6,895 bases of DNA from an uncultured Candidatus Altimarinota bacterium (GTDB taxonomy: Bacteria > Patescibacteriota > Gracilibacteria > BD1-5 > JAGOOR01): NCBI GenBank assembly GCA_937920005.1, contig CALETF010000169.1, positions 1 through 6,895 on the forward strand. The letters are read 5' to 3'. Positions 1-6,205 of this stretch are shown here, piece after piece. A program made the translations under genes and the position numbers. The notes below the pieces were generated by a model that was given only the letters and a program-made list of their open reading frames with translations, was not told where the DNA came from and did not search any database. Positions within the stretch are counted from its first letter, which is position 1; each line of letters opens with the position of its first letter.

Positions 1-10
1 CTTCCGATCT
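1..10. other. Probable sequencing-adapter remnant at contig edge
   Basis: The first ten bases, CTTCCGATCT, are identical to the 3' end of the standard Illumina TruSeq adapter (known sequence ending GCTCTTCCGATCT). The match sits exactly at the edge of the window, where untrimmed adapter is expected. A ten-base match at the very first base is unlikely by chance, but genuine genomic sequence cannot be excluded because the Fur-like reading frame stays open through it. Confidence 0.7.
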
Positions 11-65
11 CGAAGAACATGTCATAGAAATCCTTGGAACATGTCGTCATTGCCTTAAAAAATAA
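3..65 (+). CDS. Fur-family metal-responsive regulator, C-terminal fragment
   Basis: Only the last 20 codons are present, ending in TAA at 63-65; the 5' part is cut by the window edge. The visible residues include EEHVIEILGTCRHCLKK. This resembles the usual end of Fur/Zur/PerR repressors: a histidine before a short beta-strand, then G-x-C-x-x-C, where the CxxC pair is half of the structural zinc site. Such proteins are cytoplasmic dimeric repressors that bind DNA when loaded with metal. The ZIP transporter that starts 10 nt downstream on the same strand fits a regulator-transporter pair, and a Zur-like role is inferred from that alone. The first two or three codons lie in the suspected adapter and should not be trusted. 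The call rests on a short motif. Confidence 0.55.
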   Translation, partial: SDLEEHVIEILGTCRHCLKK

Positions 66-75
66 TTTCTCTTCT

Positions 76-822
76 ATGTCTTCTCTGATTATCATTATTG
101 GTCTTTTTCTTATTTCTTCACTCTGAGTTATTCTGTATTTTTTTGAAAATATTAATCAAAAAATACTTCATTTGTTGATCGCTCTCGGTGCATGAACAAT
201 GCTCTCTGTTGCGCTCGTCCATATCCTCCCCGAAACAATAGAAGAAAATAATTATTCGATTTACGCATTTGTATTAGGTTTTGTGTGTATCTATCTCCTA
301 GAAGAAATACTCACTCCCCACTCGCATGATCATCATCACCACGACCATAGCCATGAAGATCCACATGAGCACTACAACCATGTCGTGACTGTTGCATGGA
401 TTGCTATTTTTATACACACACTCTTAGACGGACTCAGTATACGTGCTGGATTTGCTATGGATACAACCCTTGGTCTCAGCATACTCTCATGAGTTGCTAT
501 TCATCAGATACCGGTATCACTTTCTATTGCTTCGATGCTGAGAGAATCTCTCTTTACTAAAAAAATCCAAATACTTCTTGTCGTACTGTTCTGATTCGCC
601 GCATCAATTTGATTTGTTATTTCTGGCTTTTTTCTCACGCGCCTCTCCCCTTCCCTCATAGCATTTTCCAGTGCGCTTGCTGGATGATCACTCCTCTATG
701 TTTCTAATGTCGAACTCCTCCCCATGATACATGCACAGTCTACAAAAAAAATGAAATATATCACTGTCTTTCTCTTTGTTCTCGGTGTTATAGGTATGAG
801 TCTGGTTGCATTTTTTGAATAA
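76..822 (+). CDS. ZIP-family divalent metal (probably zinc) transporter
   Basis: This 248-residue integral membrane protein is complete only when TGA is read as glycine, at codons 17, 40, 139, 173, 179 and 204. Under the standard code it breaks into pieces, the longest being 199-492. Hydrophobic segments occur along its whole length, consistent with the eight helices of ZIP carriers. Helix 2 carries GTMLSVALVHILPE. A cytosolic-type loop at about residues 78-97 is rich in His and Asp. Helix 4 has HTLLDGLSI and helix 5 has AIHQIPVSLS, which are the family's metal-binding His/Asp and His-x-x-Pro motifs. ZIP proteins move Zn2+, Fe2+ or Mn2+ into the cytoplasm. The Fur-like gene just upstream suggests metal-dependent co-regulation. 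The ATG at 76 is chosen because a TAG at 25-27 in the same frame bars an earlier start. No Shine-Dalgarno motif is visible. The exact substrate cannot be told. Confidence 0.9.
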
Positions 823-856
823 TAAAAAAGAGTCACCTTCGTGACTCTTTTTTATT
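821..856. terminator. Bidirectional rho-independent terminator
   Basis: A perfect 16-bp inverted repeat (arms 821-836 and 841-856) encloses a four-base CTTC loop. The core GAGTCAC/GTGACTC is flanked by A-runs and T-runs, so the RNA from either strand is a hairpin followed by U residues. It lies between the convergent ZIP gene, whose stop codon it overlaps, and the lysine-rich membrane protein gene, and can serve both. Confidence 0.9.
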
Positions 857-866
857 AATTAATTTT

Positions 867-1511
867 TTATACAGCAGGAGTAGACGGAGCTGTTTTAATA
901 ATTTGTTTTGAAGATGGTCGATAGAGTATAGATGCGCTCTTAAATTCAAAAACCATATCACCCGACTGAGCATCTGATGCGAACACTGTTTCAGCTGAAA
1001 CATCACTCACACTACGTACATTTTGAAGTACTTCATCTGGACCAATAGCTATCTGCGTTACGAGATATTCGAGAGCGGCTACAGTATCTGGCGTGAGCGT
1101 CACAGCAGAAGACACGCTAATACGCTGTGGCTCAGTAACATCTGGGGCTGCTGGAGGTGCTGGAGGTTCCATCATTCGAGATTGCCTAGAATAGATATAT
1201 CCTCCAAGGACAACAAGAGCAACAACGATGAGAGCTACGATTGTTGTAAAAATACTCGTATCCATACGAGTTGTTTTCGGAGCCGAGAGAGTCTCTGGTA
1301 TGAGATCTTTTGTAAAGTGTGATGGTTTTTTTGAAGCAGAAGCAGTTTTTTTTGCAGGAGTCTTTTTTACCACTGGAGCACTTACTTTTGCTGATACTGT
1401 TTTTTTAGGAGATGCGGTTTTTGTTTTTTTGGGAGCAGTTTTTTTTGCAGGAGTCTTTTTGGTTCCTGTAGATGTTTTTTTTGCAGGAGTCTTTTTTTTC
1501 GGCTCGGCCAT
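867..1511 (-). CDS. Lysine-rich, single-pass membrane protein of unknown function
   Basis: This 214-residue protein has a low-complexity basic N-terminus at about residues 5-62, built from repeated PAKKT/PKKT units. It resembles histone H1-like and nucleoid-associated tails in composition. A short linker leads to one strong membrane helix at about 88-107, then a Pro/Ala-rich hinge at 116-123 and a C-terminal part of about 85 residues with no motif I recognise. The basic tail is predicted to be cytoplasmic (positive-inside rule) and the C-terminal part outside. The ATG at 1511 is preferred over an upstream in-frame TTG at 1580, because the extension would put an unrelated hydrophobic stretch before the lysine-rich run. 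There is no in-frame TGA and no Shine-Dalgarno. It lies 122 nt downstream of pilB on the same strand, so co-transcription is possible but not shown. Binding of nucleic acid by the tail is inferred from composition only. Confidence 0.8.
   Translation of the reverse strand: MAEPKKKTPAKKTSTGTKKTPAKKTAPKKTKTASPKKTVSAKVSAPVVKKTPAKKTASASKKPSHFTKDLIPETLSAPKTTRMDTSIFTTIVALIVVALVVLGGYIYSRQSRMMEPPAPPAAPDVTEPQRISVSSAVTLTPDTVAALEYLVTQIAIGPDEVLQNVRSVSDVSAETVFASDAQSGDMVFEFKSASILYRPSSKQIIKTAPSTPAV
1346..1496. repeat. Three identical 22-bp repeats encoding KKTPAKK units
   Basis: A 22-bp unit consisting of eight T, GCAGGAGTC and five T occurs identically at 1346-1367, 1439-1460 and 1475-1496. On the coding (minus) strand each copy encodes lysine-rich KKTPAKK-type sequence of the membrane protein's basic tail. 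Identity at DNA level, including third codon positions, suggests recent internal duplication or slippage. The eight-base homopolymers could make the tail prone to length or frame changes. Confidence 0.85.
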
Positions 1512-1633
1512 AAGGAAAAGAAATGAAATAATACACCAAAGATACTCATCTTTAGGTCTTTTCAAGGCATATAACCGCAAAATTGAGATGACAAAAAATA
1601 ATTGTCTCGGAAATTATATTTTATAAATACTCT

Positions 1634-2923
1634 CTACAATATGCCATTTTTCTCACACTCTTCCTGCGTTGTCATACCAAGAAGCACTTTTGCACGAGCA
1701 TCGTCTGTAATGGAGAGGAAGCCTCCTTTTTGAGCAAGAATACGAATTTCTGAATCATTTTTTCCAGCACGAATAGCATCACGAATTTCATCTGTTACCT
1801 GGAAAACCTCATATACACCCATACGACCACTGTAACCAGTATGACCACATGCATCACATCCAGTACCTCTTTGTGTCAGGGGTTCTGTCACGCCATATCG
1901 TTTCATAAGTAGTTCATCACCAGGAAGTGTTGGGATATTTTCACGCGCAGCACAGTGTCGACAAACACGACGAACAAGACGTTGAGAGATGATGACATCG
2001 AGTGATGCAGCGACATCAAAAGCTCCTACGCCCATATTTTCGAGACGTTCAAGAGTTTCTAGAGCACTCTTTGTATGGAGTGTTGAGAGAACAAGATGAC
2101 CTGTGAGAGCTGCCTGAACAGCAGTATTGGCTGTATCGAGATCTCGGATTTCACCAATCATGATAATATCTGGATCATGACGGAGAATCGAACGGACTCA
2201 GAGGGCAAATGTATACCCAGCGCGCTCATTGATTTCTGACTGAAGCACACCTGGAATCTGGTATTCAATAGGGTCTTCGAGAGTAATAATCTTGTCTTCC
2301 GGTTTTCTGAGAGTATCAATCATCGTATAAAGTGTCGTGGTTTTACCAGAACCAGTTGGACCGGTAACGAGTACCATACCTTGTTTCTTTTTGAGAGCAT
2401 TGGTAATGATTTCTTTTTGCGGACCGATAATTCCAAGGCCATCAAAGTTGATAACATTGGTAGAAGAATCCAGTATACGACACACAATACTCTCACCATA
2501 TCTGGTTGGCATAACAGAGACACGCACATCTATCTGAGCATCATGTCCTTCTTTCCCAAATCGGAATTTACCATCCTGTGGAACATCATGGATATTGAGC
2601 TTGAGATTTGATTTGTATTTCATTCGTTCCACAATGGTTGCCTGTTCTTTTGCCTTGAGCGTACCAACGGTTGCGAGATCGCCATCGATACGAAAACGCA
2701 CCTCGGCATCAGTTTCATGAAGTTCGAGATGAATATCAGAAGCATGCAAATCAAGTGCTCATTTTACGAGAGCCATGAGGGCTCCATCTGAGTCTTGTTT
2801 ATCCAGAGAAAGCTGTATTTCATCAAGTATATGACGAAATTCTGGGAAATACATATTCGTCCCAGTTTGTTCTTTTTTGAGAATCTCGGAAAGTTTTGCA
2901 ACGTTGTCGGAAACCTGAGTCAT
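1634..2923 (-). CDS. pilB: PilB/GspE-family type IV pilus or type II secretion assembly ATPase
   Basis: This 429-residue cytoplasmic hexameric ATPase powers pilin polymerisation or secretion. TGA is read as Gly at residue 55 (2759-2761) and residue 242 (2198-2200). Residue 242 falls in FALGVRSILRHDPD, where the family has a conserved F-A-x-G-x-R. The domain order is a short N-terminal region (about 1-55), the middle domain starting at HASDIHLE (60-67), Walker A GPTGSGKT (188-195), Asp box LEDPIEY (215-221), Walker B DPDIIMIGEIRD (250-261) and His-box LSTLHT (279-284). A tetracysteine zinc site follows at C321, C324, C356 and C359, as in GspE and PilB. At 429 residues it is shorter than typical PilB (about 560), because most of the N-terminal domain is missing. 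The start at 2923 is the only ATG before an upstream in-frame stop. Pilus versus secretion use cannot be settled without the neighbouring pilC and pilin genes. Confidence 0.93.
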
Positions 2924-2929
2924 ACCTCC

Positions 2930-2958
2930 AGTCTACCCTATTTCGCTTCGCTTTGCAA
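2930..2958 (-). promoter_or_regulatory. Promoter of pilB (probably leaderless)
   Basis: On the minus strand, -35 TTGCAA (2953-2958), a 17-nt spacer and -10 TAGACT (2930-2935) are followed by only 6 nt before the ATG at 2923. Transcription starting about 7 nt after the -10 would begin at or next to the start codon. The GGAGGT touching the ATG has no spacing and so is unlikely to act as a Shine-Dalgarno. TTGCAA is its own reverse complement, so it could also be read by the divergent tilS. Confidence 0.6.
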
Positions 2959-2967
2959 AAATATCGA

Positions 2968-2973
2968 TACAAT
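2968..2973 (+). promoter_or_regulatory. Candidate -10 element of tilS
   Basis: TACAAT lies 6 nt before the tilS ATG, mirroring the short distance seen at pilB, hflX and the 48-aa gene. No convincing -35 is found at 16-18 nt upstream (GCTTCG at 17 nt). This is a weak call, supported mainly by the matching position. Confidence 0.4.
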
Positions 2974-2979
2974 ATCCGT

Positions 2980-3930
2980 ATGTCTCAGACAAAGCAAACA
3001 GATCTCATCCAAAAAATAAAGGAAAATCATATCAATACCGCTGATAAAAAAATCATTGTGGCTTGTTCTGGTGGCCCTGACTCTATGGTACTCCTCGACC
3101 TGTATATAAAAGGCCTGCTCCCTTCTTCTGGCATCATCGTTGCTCACATAAATCATCAGCTCAGAAAAACAGCAAAACGAGATGAAAAAATAGTTCAAGA
3201 ATATTGTAGAGAAAATAATCTCATTTTCGAAATACTCCAAGCAGACATCAAACAAGAAGCTAGAAAAACAAAAACAACCATCGAAGAATGTGCCAGAAAT
3301 ATTCGTAAAAAATGGCTCGAAAAGATACGAAAAAAATATCACTCAGACCTGATTGCAACTGCACATCACAGTGATGATCAGGCAGAAACCATCCTCTATC
3401 GTATCACAAAATGAACCGCTCTCACTGGTCTCGTCGGTATCGAACCTCTGACCGCATCATATATTCGCCCTCTTCTGAAGGTAGGGAAAAACGAAATCCT
3501 AGAATACGCTCAGAAAAATAAAATACCTTTCTGACATGATGAAACAAATGATGACACCTCCATTCCTCGTAATCTCCTCCGACACAAAGTGATCCCAGAA
3601 ATCAGAACTATCAATCCTGAAGTAAATACTGCCCTCTCTCGTTTGAGTCATTCTGCTCAAGAACTCAAGATGAGTTTTGATGCCTTTTTTACTGAAGTAG
3701 TCGAAAAAAAATCATTTTCTCTCGACTGGTATCATGCCCTACCAATTGGTTTCCAACATGAACTCCTCCGATTCCTCTATGAACAAGCAAACGATTCTAC
3801 TCACGGCCTATCAACAGCACTCATCGAGGAACTCGACCGTTTTCTCTCGACCAGAAATGGAGGGAAAAAAGAAATCAAAAAACTGTCACTAATAAAGAAA
3901 CAGTGACGCGTATTTATTGAGAAAAAGTAA
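2980..3930 (+). CDS. tilS: tRNA(Ile)-lysidine synthase TilS
   Basis: TilS uses ATP to attach lysine to C34 of tRNA-Ile with anticodon CAU, changing its reading from AUG to AUA. It acts in the cytoplasm on tRNA. The 316-residue protein has the PP-loop CSGGPDS (29-35), AHINHQLR (55-62), the ATAHHSDDQAET motif (126-137) and the later ETNDDTSIPRNLLRHKVIPE segment, equivalent to the family's DxSN...RNxxR region. Reading through TGA as Gly at codons 145, 185 and 309 joins pieces that a standard translation would split. Codon 145 gives TKGTALTGLVGI, matching the family. The last TGA (3904-3906) is also read, adding GRVFIEKK before TAA, so the gene overlaps convergent hflX by 17 nt. The length resembles the short Aquifex-type TilS rather than the 430-plus residue enzymes. 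The start at 2980 is chosen over an in-frame codon at 2896, which would run back into the pilB start. Confidence 0.94.
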
Positions 3931-5050
3931 GTATTTTTGCTTTTAATTCTTGCACTCCTGAATCAGTTTTCGCTGAGACAAACAGAGGTTTCAGATGTTT
4001 GTAGGTCATTTTGAGTTTTTTTATTTGCGCCACTGTGCATTTATCTGCCTGATTAAAGACATACCATCGCGGTTGATTGGCACCTATGCGCGCAAGTATC
4101 TCATCTGTCACAGAAATCCTATCTGCAATATGGGCGTCACTTGCATCAACTACCTGAAGGAGTAAATCACACGAAAGAGATTCCTCAAGAGTACTCGAAA
4201 ATGCATCAACAAGTTCTGGTGGTAAATCACGAATAAAACCAATTGTGTCATAGATGAGGATGTCTGGTCTCGATGTGAAATTCCCCTCCTCATCGATATA
4301 TGCAGACTGTGGTAATTTCAGCCGTCCAACAGAGGTTCCGAGTGTCGCGAAGAGTTCGTCTTTTTCATAGACCCCCTTGTCTGTGAGAGCATTCATGAGG
4401 GTTGATTTCCCTGCATTGGTATACCCAACGATACCCACTGTTGTCGCATTCATGCGTTTTCGCCCAAGCCTATTTTGTACACGAACTTTGCGATAATGGT
4501 CGATTTTTTCTTTTGTTTTTCTCTCCATTTCTCGAAGGTGACGCTTCATGATCTCTGTATTGGTTTCACCGATACCCTTGTTCGCTGCTCCTCCTCCCCC
4601 ACCCTGCCTATCGAGTTCCATGCCCATACCAAAAATACGGGGACCCATATGTTTGAGGGATGCAAGCTGAATCTGTAGTTTCGCTTCTGGCGTTTTTGCA
4701 TGGAGCTGAAATATCTTGAGAATCAAATCTACCCTATCCCATACCTGCAGCTTGAGTTTTCTTTTTTCTACCTCCTGAATAATTGCAAAAATCTGTCGAG
4801 GCTTGAGAATATTTCCAATAATCAGGACATCTGCTTTGAGTTCCACAGAGAGATTGAGGACTTCATCGAGTTTGCCTTTTCCTACATAGGTTGTATAATC
4901 AGGTTCGTCTCTTTTTTGAAGCGTTTGCAACACGACAATGCCTCTGTACGTAGAAACGAGTTTTTCAAATTCAGCAATACGGTCATCGAGACTATATCAC
5001 GCAAGCAGGGCTGAGTCTTTTGGAGCTATATCAAGGAGTATGGTACGCAT
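3914..5050 (-). CDS. hflX: Ribosome-associated GTPase HflX
   Basis: HflX is a cytoplasmic GTPase that binds the 50S subunit and splits stalled or stress-inactivated ribosomes. The 378-residue protein starts at ATG 5050. One TGA is read as Gly at codon 18, so a standard translation would start too late, near GTG 4933. The N-terminal HflX domain shows TTYVGKGKLDEV, the DRVDLILKIFQLHAKTPEAK segment and a Gly-rich turn at about 148-154. The GTPase domain has G1 GYTNAGKS (209-216), the ATLGTSVGR switch region (235-243), G3 DTIGF (268-272), G4 NQAD (333-336) and G5 SAK (359-361). G4 is NQAD rather than the usual NKxD, a substitution at a guanine-contacting motif. The stop is TAA at 3914-3916. It is divergent from the 183-aa gene. 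Confidence 0.95.
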
Positions 5051-5057
5051 ACTCTCA

Positions 5058-5085
5058 ATACTATTTATTAATACACACATTGCAA
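5058..5085 (-). promoter_or_regulatory. Promoter of hflX (probably leaderless)
   Basis: On the minus strand, -35 TTGCAA (5080-5085), a 16-nt spacer and -10 TAGTAT (5058-5063) end 7 nt before the hflX ATG at 5050. The -35 hexamer overlaps the first base of the divergent gene's ATG (5085), so use of the two start regions may compete. This is the same arrangement and the same -35 hexamer as at pilB. Confidence 0.6.
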
Positions 5086-5636
5086 TGAATTTATTTGAAC
5101 AGGCACCTTACCCAGAAAAAACACCAGAAATACAGCCTCAGGATTTTCTCCAATTCCTCTATGCTCAGCATGATATCGATTGAGCCGATGTCCAATTTGA
5201 TGATCCGATTTGATGGCAAAATGAAATGATGAACAAGGCTCAGAATATTGTATCTGGAGCGATAGCATATTGTCATCGTATTGGTGACACAGATTCAGTC
5301 GAGAGAATATCTGGTATTAACTGGAGAAATAGATGGCGTAATGGCATAGGCGACATAGCGGCAGATTTGAATTTCATCTACCATATTCTCTCTGGTGAAA
5401 ATATTTCAGCACAGGTATACGACAAAAATCGGGAAAATTTTCTTCTCAGTATATTGGAGCAATGAGAGGCAAAAAAACCTTCTTTTATTTTCCCAAAACG
5501 AATAATACCAGAAGAAATATGAGTCAATGAACAATCTTCTCTTGAAGAACTAAACAATGCCCTTCGAAAAGCCTTCATTGCTGAAAGTAAACGACAACCG
5601 TACGATCCAAAAAATCTTGCAAAACTGAGAGTATAA
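5085..5636 (+). CDS. Unrecognised 183-residue soluble protein
   Basis: I do not recognise this family. TGA codons at 33, 43, 127 and 146 must be read as Gly to give one open frame ending in TAA at 5634-5636; under the standard code only fragments remain. The protein is hydrophilic with no signal peptide or membrane helix. A central stretch of about residues 48-115 is alpha-helix-like. It includes VSGAIAYCHRIGDTDSVERI, an Arg/Trp-rich INWRNRWRNGIGD and ADLNFIYHILSGENISAQVY, which looks like a conserved core. The C-terminus is charged. Only one cysteine is seen, so a metal site is unlikely. It lies divergent from hflX with the start codon touching the hflX -35, and 48 nt before the next gene. 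No Shine-Dalgarno or clear promoter of its own is visible. Four of its ten glycines use TGA, a high share. The gene is well supported but its function is unknown. Confidence 0.8.
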
Positions 5637-5646
5637 TCTCAATAGT

Positions 5647-5675
5647 TTGCATTGCTCTCAAAAACATGGTATAGT
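5647..5675 (+). promoter_or_regulatory. Extended -10 promoter of the 48-aa zinc-ribbon gene
   Basis: -35 TTGCAT (5647-5652), a 17-nt spacer and -10 TATAGT (5670-5675) are preceded by TG at 5667-5668, giving an extended -10. The -10 ends 9 nt before the ATG at 5685, so the mRNA would have a leader of a few bases at most. It would drive the 48-aa gene and probably the two genes after it. Confidence 0.7.
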
Positions 5676-5684
5676 AATGATACT

Positions 5685-5831
5685 ATGAATACGACAGCTC
5701 CCCGACATACCACGACTTATAGCTTTACAACCTGTAAACGATGTGGCTATATCATCGCTGCAGAAGAAGAACTCTGCAAAGCATGTCAGAGTAAAACAGA
5801 TACTAATCCTCAACTTTTTAACTCAATTTAA
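5685..5831 (+). CDS. 48-residue zinc-ribbon microprotein
   Basis: A short protein with two CxxC pairs: TCKRCGY (C17, C20) and LCKAC (C31, C34), separated by ten residues. The spacing and the Gly after the first pair are typical of a rubredoxin-like or zinc-ribbon knuckle that binds one Zn2+ with four cysteines. There is no signal peptide or membrane helix. No other domain fits in the length, so it may bind nucleic acid or a partner protein, but that is inference. A good promoter lies immediately upstream, and the next gene starts 2 nt after its TAA, indicating a shared transcript. It has no in-frame TGA; its single Gly is GGC. The short length is the main reason for doubt, offset by the promoter, the motif and the tight spacing. 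Confidence 0.75.
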   Translation: MNTTAPRHTTTYSFTTCKRCGYIIAAEEELCKACQSKTDTNPQLFNSI

Positions 5832-5833
5832 GT

Positions 5834-6205
5834 ATGAACGTCAAAGATTATCAATCAAATGAACAGTGACCTGGTGGCAAACTAGAATTTGAAGAAGATG
5901 CACGCCAAACTGTTCAAATGATAAGAAAGTATGATGATGGAAAATTATGTGGATTATGCTACTACTTTGATGAACAATGAAAACAAATGACCAAGGCTGA
6001 TTTTATTGCACATTTTTTGAAAGAAAATGACAAAAATGAACTTATAGATCCCCCTTGTGATTGTTTTGAAATCGCTATCGATCAATCAAATAAACCCCAA
6101 ACACTCCTTATAAAGCCAAAACCAACGAGCATCGATAGAAGCAAAAGAGTAGCACGTTTTATTAAAAAGAAGTTTCTAAGAATTCTATGAAAAGACGCAG
6201 CATAA
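5834..6205 (+). CDS. Unrecognised 123-residue cysteine-containing protein
   Basis: I do not recognise this family. TGA is read as Gly at codons 12, 49 and 119; the last adds GKDAA before TAA at 6203-6205, beyond the stop a standard translation would choose. It has a CGLC pair (C39, C42) and a CDC pair (C75, C77) about 33 residues apart, which could form a four-cysteine metal site. Between them is a helix-like ADFIAHFLKEN. The C-terminal quarter is strongly basic (SKRVARFIKKKFLRILGK), which suggests contact with nucleic acid or membrane surface. No signal peptide is seen. It starts 2 nt after the zinc-ribbon microprotein and overlaps the next gene by 19 nt, so the three are probably co-transcribed. 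No Shine-Dalgarno is seen. Two adjacent small cysteine proteins may work together, but this is only a guess from position. Confidence 0.75.

Noticed and set aside
1346..1496. CRISPR-like or intergenic repeat array
   Set aside because: Spacing is irregular, the units are in frame inside a coding gene, and they encode a lysine-rich amino-acid repeat.
1512..1580. Upstream TTG start for the lysine-rich protein at 1580
   Set aside because: It would add a 23-residue extension unlike the rest of the protein, and TTG is a poor choice when an ATG directly precedes the repeat region.
1228..1626. Plus-strand open frame of 132 residues opposite the lysine-rich gene
   Set aside because: It is a mirror of the low-complexity repeats (FFAGVF runs complementary to PAKKT). 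It has no initiation signal and the minus-strand frame makes far better protein.
1512..1633. Possible terminator or promoter between pilB and the lysine-rich gene
   Set aside because: On the minus strand a 6-bp A/T-only stem (ATAATT/AATTAT) precedes a T-run, and a TATTAT lies near the downstream start, but the stem is weak and no -35 at proper spacing was found.
2924..2929. GGAGGT as the Shine-Dalgarno of pilB
   Set aside because: It touches the ATG with no spacer, and the bases immediately follow the -10, so they would hardly be in the mRNA.
2938..3342. Minus-strand open frame of 134 residues inside tilS
   Set aside because: It lies opposite the conserved PP-loop region of tilS and its sequence is Phe/Ser-rich antisense noise.
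4931..4933. GTG at 4933 as hflX start
   Set aside because: It arises only from taking the TGA-broken upstream part as non-coding. ATG 5050 restores the family's N-terminal strand-helix and has a promoter at the right distance.
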